Origin: Chloroflexota bacterium
Lineage (GTDB): Bacteria; Chloroflexota; UBA6077; JACCZL01
Direction: 5' to 3'
Length of the DNA stretch: 51,113 bases
Assembly: GCA_020850535.1 (NCBI GenBank)
Contig: JADZEM010000065.1
Coordinates: 1-51,113 of the forward strand
The notes beneath the pieces were generated by a model. The model saw only the letters and a program-made list of their open reading frames with translations. It was not told where the DNA came from and did no database searches. The translations under genes were made by a program, and so were the position numbers. Positions 47,317 through 51,113 of the stretch are shown here, one piece after another. Each line of letters begins with the position of its first letter. Position 1 is the first letter of the stretch.

Positions 47317-48931
47317 CGGCCACCTCTTCGAGATTGACGCGCCGCCCGGCAATCGTCCAGACCACCAGCAGCACGAGGATTGCCGACCCGATCACCGAGA
47401 CGGTGAACGCCGTGGCCCCGCCCCAGTTGAAATCGTTGACCAGTTGGAAGATCGTGATGGTCGCGACGGTCGTGGACGGCGTGAACAGGAAGATGACCAC
47501 CGAGAGCGTCGTGATGGCCCGCACGAACGTAGTGACGAAGCCCGTCGTCAGGGGGCCGCTCAGGATGGGGAGCAGCACGTCGCGGAACGAGCGCAGGCTG
47601 CTCGCGCCCATGCTGGTCGCCGCCTCGTCAATCGAGCGGTCGATCTGCTGCAGCCCGGCCACGGCCGCCCGGTAGCCGACGGGGATGTTCCAGAAGATCA
47701 TGCTGATGGTGATCAATGCGCCCCGATCCAGCCAGTCCAGCCACTTCTGGTTGAAGGTCGTGGCGTAGCCGATGCCGAAGAAGATGCCCGGGACGGCGGC
47801 CGGCACGATCGCGATGAAGTCCACCAGCCCGCGCCCGCGCCACGATTTTCGCTGGACGATGTAGGCCAGCAGCATCGCCAGCAGCGAGCAGACGGCCGCC
47901 GCGACGAGCGCGTAGATCAGGCTGTTCCGCAGCGAGGTGAAGTGCGCGCCCACGTAGGCGAAGTGCTTCAGCGTGGGCGTGAAGTTAAACGGGTACGCCT
48001 CGACCAGCGCGCTCAGGATCAGGACACCGTAGACCAGGACGATCAGCACTGCCAGGATCAGGCAGATCGCGAAGCAGGCCCAGTTCACGACGCGCGGCAC
48101 CGGTGGCCGGGGGATCGAGGAGCCGCGCCCGCTGACCGTCACGTAGCCGTGGCGGCCCTCCAGCTTGAGGCGGATGACGTACATGGTCATCGCCAGCCCG
48201 AGCAGGATCGTGCTGACGACGGCCGCGCCGGCGAAGTCGCCGAAGCCGGAGATCAGGCCGTAGGCGAGCGTTGGCAGGACGGTGTACTGCCCGGCGATCA
48301 GGGCCGGGTTCCCGAAGTCCTCCACGACGTAGATCGCCACCAGCAGGATCGCCGCGACGAGGCCCGGCCGCGAGAGCGGCAGCGTGACCGTCAGAAAGAC
48401 CTTCCACGGGCCGGCCCCGAGGTTGCGGGCGGCCTGCTCCAGCCTGGGATCGGAGCGCGCCAGCACGTCGGCGATCAACTGGTAGGCTATCGGGAAGAAG
48501 GCGATGGTCTGGACGCCCCACAGCCCGTAGAACCCGAGGATGTTCGGGCTCTTGCCGAAGACGTAGAAGGTGATGAGGCCGCGCGGCCCGAAGAGGAGGA
48601 TGTAGCTGGCCGCCACCACGAACGGCGGCGAGAGCATCGGCAGGATCGCGATCAGCCGAAAGAACCGCTTCCAGGGCATCCGGCTGTAGACCATCGCGTA
48701 GGCGTAAATGAACCCGAGGACGACGGCGGTCGTCGTCGAGTAGAGCATCACCCAGAGGCTGTTCTGGGTGGCCCGGATCCAGTTCGGCCCTTCGCGGAAG
48801 AACGCCTCGTACCCCTTGAGGCCGGGCGCCAGCACGACCTGTACCTGCGGGATGATGATGAACGCGATCATCAACCCGACCAGCACCAGGGCGGTCAGGC
48901 CGAGGGCAGGCTCGCGGATGAACACCTTCAT
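47309..48931 (-). CDS. Fused two-domain ABC permease, FbpB (ferric iron) type
   Basis: A 540-residue permease with about twelve membrane helices, formed from two fused permease domains as in FbpB/SfuB. The two ATPase-contact loops are DPRLEQAARNLGAGPWKVFLTVTLPLSRP near 190-218 and DRSIDEAATSMGASSLRSFRDVLLPILSG near 432-460. The central linker near 268-285 is short and basic. It overlaps the ATPase gene by 8 bp. Upstream, a 41-bp perfect inverted repeat separates it from the binding-protein gene. ATG 48931 has no strong ribosome site. It probably imports iron or a similar small charged solute. Confidence 0.91.
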   Translation of the reverse strand: MKVFIREPALGLTALVLVGLMIAFIIIPQVQVVLAPGLKGYEAFFREGPNWIRATQNSLWVMLYSTTTAVVLGFIYAYAMVYSRMPWKRFFRLIAILPMLSPPFVVAASYILLFGPRGLITFYVFGKSPNILGFYGLWGVQTIAFFPIAYQLIADVLARSDPRLEQAARNLGAGPWKVFLTVTLPLSRPGLVAAILLVAIYVVEDFGNPALIAGQYTVLPTLAYGLISGFGDFAGAAVVSTILLGLAMTMYVIRLKLEGRHGYVTVSGRGSSIPRPPVPRVVNWACFAICLILAVLIVLVYGVLILSALVEAYPFNFTPTLKHFAYVGAHFTSLRNSLIYALVAAAVCSLLAMLLAYIVQRKSWRGRGLVDFIAIVPAAVPGIFFGIGYATTFNQKWLDWLDRGALITISMIFWNIPVGYRAAVAGLQQIDRSIDEAATSMGASSLRSFRDVLLPILSGPLTTGFVTTFVRAITTLSVVIFLFTPSTTVATITIFQLVNDFNWGGATAFTVSVIGSAILVLLVVWTIAGRRVNLEEVAGG

Positions 48932-49022
48932 GGCGCGGTCACATGCATGGCGGCCTCAGGCGTGGGTTCGCAGGAGATGACGGAGAGGCCCTCACCCCGC
49001 GTCCTCGCGGAGCGAGAAAGGC

Positions 49023-49175
49023 CCCTCACCCCCAACCCCTCTCCCTGTGCGCGGGAGAGGGGAGACGGAACAACTACACGGCTGTACCCACACGACTGGG
49101 CATGAGTCGCAGTGCCGAACCGCATTGATATGCCTCCCCTCTCCCGCGCACAGGGAGAGGGGTTGGGGGTGAGGG
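49023..49175. repeat. Perfect 41-bp inverted repeat in the iron-importer operon
   Basis: Positions 49023-49063 are the exact reverse complement of 49135-49175, separated by 71 bp. Each arm is itself a member of the dispersed family (CCCTCACCCCC ... CTCTCCC ... GGGAGAGGGG) and contains its own small hairpin. On the minus-strand transcript it lies between the binding-protein and permease genes and would form a very stable stem, likely lowering permease expression or protecting the upstream message. Confidence 0.92.
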
Positions 49176-49199
49176 CCTTCTTGTCCCTCACCGGACGCT

Positions 49200-50339
49200 C
49201 TACATCCCGATGGCCGACTGCCACTTCTTGATCAGGCGGTCCTTGTTCTCGGTGGCCCAGACGCGGTCGTAGTTCGTCAGGGTGACCTGATCCAGCGTCG
49301 GGGCGCCGGCGGCTGGCGGGACGCTCGGCAGCACCGAGAGCCGGTTGGACAGCTTGACATTCAGGGCCGCGGCATCGGGCGTGAGCACCCAGTCCACGAA
49401 CGCCTTCGCGCCCTCGGTGTTCGGGCCGCCCTTGACGATGCTGACCGCGCCGACCTCGTTGGCTGTGAGGGCCGGCGCCACGAACTCGACGGGCATGCCA
49501 CGGTTGGCGGCCGTCAGGATGTCGTGGCCCCAGTTCGGCCCCATCAGGAACTGCCCCTGCGCCACCAGCTCGATGCCCTGCGGCGAGGTGCCGACGTACT
49601 GCCCGATGTTGTTGTGGAGGCCCTTCATGTACTCCATCGCCTTCTCTTCGTCCCGGTCGAACCGGAACACCTGGTTGGCGATGAAGATGTAGCCGCCGCC
49701 CGTTTTGACCGGGTCTGGCATGTCGAGCTTGCCGGCCAGGGCCGGGTTCAGGAGGTCGTCCCAGGTCCCGGGCTTCGCCATGCCGGCCATCTCGCTGTTC
49801 CAGCGGTCGGTGTTGATGACCAGCCCGAAGATGCCGACGTACCAGCCGACCCAGTTTCCATCGGGATCCTTGTACGCGGCGTCCACCGTCGCCGCGTTCG
49901 GCGAGACGTACTGCTCCAGCAGGCCTTCCTTCCCGAGCGGATCGTGGAACTCGCTGGAGCCGCCGATAAAGACGTCCGCCTTGGGCGAGTTCTTCTCGGT
50001 GCGGATACGGGTCTGAAGCTCGCCGGCGGCGGCCAGCGGCAGCAGCTGGGCATCGGCACCGGGCACGGCCTCCTTGAACGCGGCGACGAAGGCGTTGTTG
50101 GTGGACTCGTTGAGCGCCGAGTAGATGGTGACCGTGCCGACGCTCTGCCGGACGGCTGGCACAGCGACCTGCCGAGGATCGCTCTTGACGGTCTCGGCGG
50201 TCAGCTCGGCGGCCAGGGCCGGCGTCGAGCCGAGGAGCGCGGCAGCGCCCACGCCGAGCGCCACCTGCCGCATCAACTCGCGGCGCGTGATTGAGCGACG
50301 ACCCGTCGCGGTCTTCCGTTGTCCGCCAGTGGACGCCAT
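49200..50339 (-). CDS. Ferric-iron-type ABC importer binding protein
   Basis: A 379-residue family 1 binding protein similar to FbpA/FutA. The Tat-type signal is SITRRELMRQVALGVGAAALLGS (about residues 15-37) with likely cleavage after LAA near 45. The body has VTIYSALNESTNNAFVAAFKEA near 69, ADVFIGGSSEFHD near 120 and GWYVGIFGLVINTDRW near 160, as in FbpA-like proteins; the usual twin-tyrosine iron ligands are not obvious, so the ligand could also be another anion-bound metal or a phosphorylated compound. ATG 50339 follows GGGAGGGG. It is the first gene of the binding protein-permease-ATPase operon, with a good promoter upstream. Confidence 0.9.
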   Translation of the reverse strand: MASTGGQRKTATGRRSITRRELMRQVALGVGAAALLGSTPALAAELTAETVKSDPRQVAVPAVRQSVGTVTIYSALNESTNNAFVAAFKEAVPGADAQLLPLAAAGELQTRIRTEKNSPKADVFIGGSSEFHDPLGKEGLLEQYVSPNAATVDAAYKDPDGNWVGWYVGIFGLVINTDRWNSEMAGMAKPGTWDDLLNPALAGKLDMPDPVKTGGGYIFIANQVFRFDRDEEKAMEYMKGLHNNIGQYVGTSPQGIELVAQGQFLMGPNWGHDILTAANRGMPVEFVAPALTANEVGAVSIVKGGPNTEGAKAFVDWVLTPDAAALNVKLSNRLSVLPSVPPAAGAPTLDQVTLTNYDRVWATENKDRLIKKWQSAIGM

Positions 50340-50389
50340 GATCCCCTCCCTGTTGCCATCGACACACCAACGCGGTGTGAAGTGTGCCG

Positions 50390-50418
50390 ATTCTACTCCG
50401 AGACGGGCAGGCTGACAA
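50390..50418 (-). promoter_or_regulatory. Promoter of the iron-importer operon
   Basis: On the minus strand TTGTCA (50418-50413), a 17-bp spacer and TAGAAT (50395-50390) form a good sigma-70 promoter 50 bp upstream of the binding-protein start. No obvious Fur-type palindrome overlaps it; a GACACACCAA/GCGGTGTGA inverted motif lies between promoter and start. Confidence 0.6.
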
Positions 50419-50538
50419 TCGGGTCGGGCCACCGGGGAGCACTCTCACGTGCGAAAGCCAGCGAGCACGGGACGAGTTGCTCGTGAACATTCCCTGGAGA
50501 GCCTCACCCCCGACCCTACTCCGGCGCGGAGAGAGGCC

Positions 50539-50798
50539 ACCGATAACCGCTACGACGAGCCAATCAGCCAACGGTGGGTCAGGAAGCTGGTCACCACGTA
50601 CCGTGAGGCGGCCGGCATTGCCAAGAAGGCCATCCCCACGCATTCCGACGCACCTTCGCCGACCACAAGGCCAGAGCGGGCATCCCCCTGCCCGACCTGA
50701 TGGACTGGATGGGCCACAAGAAGCCCTCCACGACCCAGGGGTACCTCAACCCGAATGCGGTGAATAAGCGGAAGCTGATGGAGGCGACCAGTCTATGA
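50539..50798 (+). pseudogene. Frameshifted C-terminal fragment of a tyrosine recombinase/integrase
   Basis: Only the catalytic end remains. One frame gives QRWVRKLVTTYREAAGIAKKA up to about 50630; the next frame gives PHAFRRTFADHKARAGIPL then LMDWMGHKKPSTTQGYLN to the stop at 50796. HxxR, GH and the nucleophile Tyr of tyrosine recombinases are all present, but a single-base indel around 50625-50640 separates the two parts and the N-terminal two thirds is missing. The 5' edge adjoins CCTCACCCCCGACCC, a piece of the dispersed hairpin repeat, which may have been the breakpoint. Confidence 0.75.
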
Positions 50799-51061
50799 CG
50801 CCGCGTGAGCCTAAGGATCGAACACAGCGGCGGGCGGTCGATCCGAAGACGGGGCGGCTCTACCGGATCGTGCGCTCACTCAAGGCACCACCCAGGATGA
50901 TTCGGAAGGCGCGGCTGGACAACGTTGCGCTCGTCCCAGCTTCACTCCTGCCCTATAGGGCTCGGTACCAGCAACTCGCGAATGAATGTCAATGGCCACG
51001 CGGAAGTCCCCACCGGTGGCCAGGGAAAAGTCCCCACCCCGGCAGGGCTAGCGTGAGGTAG
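50795..51061 (+). CDS. Hypothetical short protein, possibly truncated
   Basis: I do not recognise this product. It starts at an ATG overlapping the integrase-fragment stop (ATGA). Residues 1-66 (TQRRAVDPKTGRLYRIVRSL, then KARLDNVALVPASLLPYRARYQQLAN) look like a basic, helical protein; the remaining residues are encoded by sequence resembling an insertion-sequence end, so the original gene may have been cut near 50987. Association with the integrase suggests an accessory gene of a former mobile island. Confidence 0.4.
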   Translation: MTPREPKDRTQRRAVDPKTGRLYRIVRSLKAPPRMIRKARLDNVALVPASLLPYRARYQQLANECQWPRGSPHRWPGKSPHPGRASVR

Positions 51062-51113
51062 TGAGGGCACCTCCCTTCGTCGTGGTCGGCAGGAGATCGG
51101 AGAACGCGACGGG
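50987..51113 (+). mobile_element. Possible left end of an IS21-like element
   Basis: From TGTCAATGGCCACGCGG at 50987 the sequence carries two closely spaced copies of a motif AAGTCCCCACC (at about 51003 and 51025), alternating with GTGGCCAGGG. Repeated short AAGTCCCCA-type motifs at the end are a feature I associate with IS21-family termini that bind IstA. No transposase start lies within the remaining bases, so the call rests on the terminal motifs only. Confidence 0.3.

Noticed and set aside
46204-50339. Fur box in the iron-type operon promoter
   Set aside because: No sequence near 50340-50420 resembles the usual AT-rich Fur palindrome.
50808-50835. tRNA T-arm (GTTCGATCC on the minus strand)
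   Set aside because: The adjacent bases do not form a T stem and no anticodon arm or acceptor pairing is present.

Overview
The window is about 51 kb of very GC-rich bacterial DNA. The gene content (a circularly permuted RsgA GTPase, many ABC importers with Tat-type binding proteins, a MEDS-domain sensor, a class of dispersed hairpin repeats, a lone terminase-like ATPase) suggests Chloroflexota, probably near Thermomicrobia. That assignment is inference from style and content, because no rRNA or other marker gene lies here. No rRNA, tRNA or CRISPR array was found.

Layout. 1-5.8 kb: two tandem copies of a small palindromic element, moeA, a convergent short-chain dehydrogenase, then two overlapping histidine kinases and a single-domain response regulator. 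6.1-12.4 kb: a large ATPase/TPR/LuxR regulator, a secreted CARDB protein, a methyltransferase, an unknown envelope protein, and an exceptionally good bidirectional hairpin. 12.4-18 kb: an orphan terminase-like protein, an M20 amidohydrolase, an SMP-30 lactonase-like protein, and a phosphonoacetate-hydrolase-like gene broken by the same small element. 18-20 kb: an orphan flagellin-like protein and rsgA. 20.1-28 kb: a LacI-controlled sugar ABC importer (two permeases and a binding protein, no ATPase), a GH39 glycosidase and a ThDP-dependent enzyme. 28-37.2 kb: a secreted protein, a 32-residue membrane peptide, an alpha/beta hydrolase, a small surface protein beside its probable sortase, a MEDS sensor with a decayed kinase domain, and an RsmC-like methyltransferase. 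37.4-41.6 kb: a peptide-type ABC importer (binding protein plus two permeases, again no ATPases). 41.6-43.2 kb: a crotonase gene flanked by two copies of one tandem-repeat module. 43.2-46.2 kb: a large YfhO-type membrane protein. 46.2-50.4 kb: a complete ferric-iron-type ABC operon on the minus strand containing a perfect 41-bp inverted repeat. 50.5 kb to the end: a frameshifted integrase remnant, a short unknown gene and what may be the end of an IS21-like element.

The strongest novelty is a non-autonomous, MITE-like element family: 17-bp terminal inverted repeats beginning CAGGGCGATTGC, about 218 bp, nearly palindromic, with exact 10-bp target duplications at three sites. There are five clear copies, one an 86-bp internal-deletion form, and one interrupts a gene with a net length (228 bp) divisible by three. 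Other signals worth following are the orphan flagellin-like protein, the MEDS sensor with lost ATP-binding motifs, the sortase/substrate pair whose sortase carries a dispersed repeat read in frame, the LacI promoter/operator, and the crotonase gene bracketed by direct repeats.
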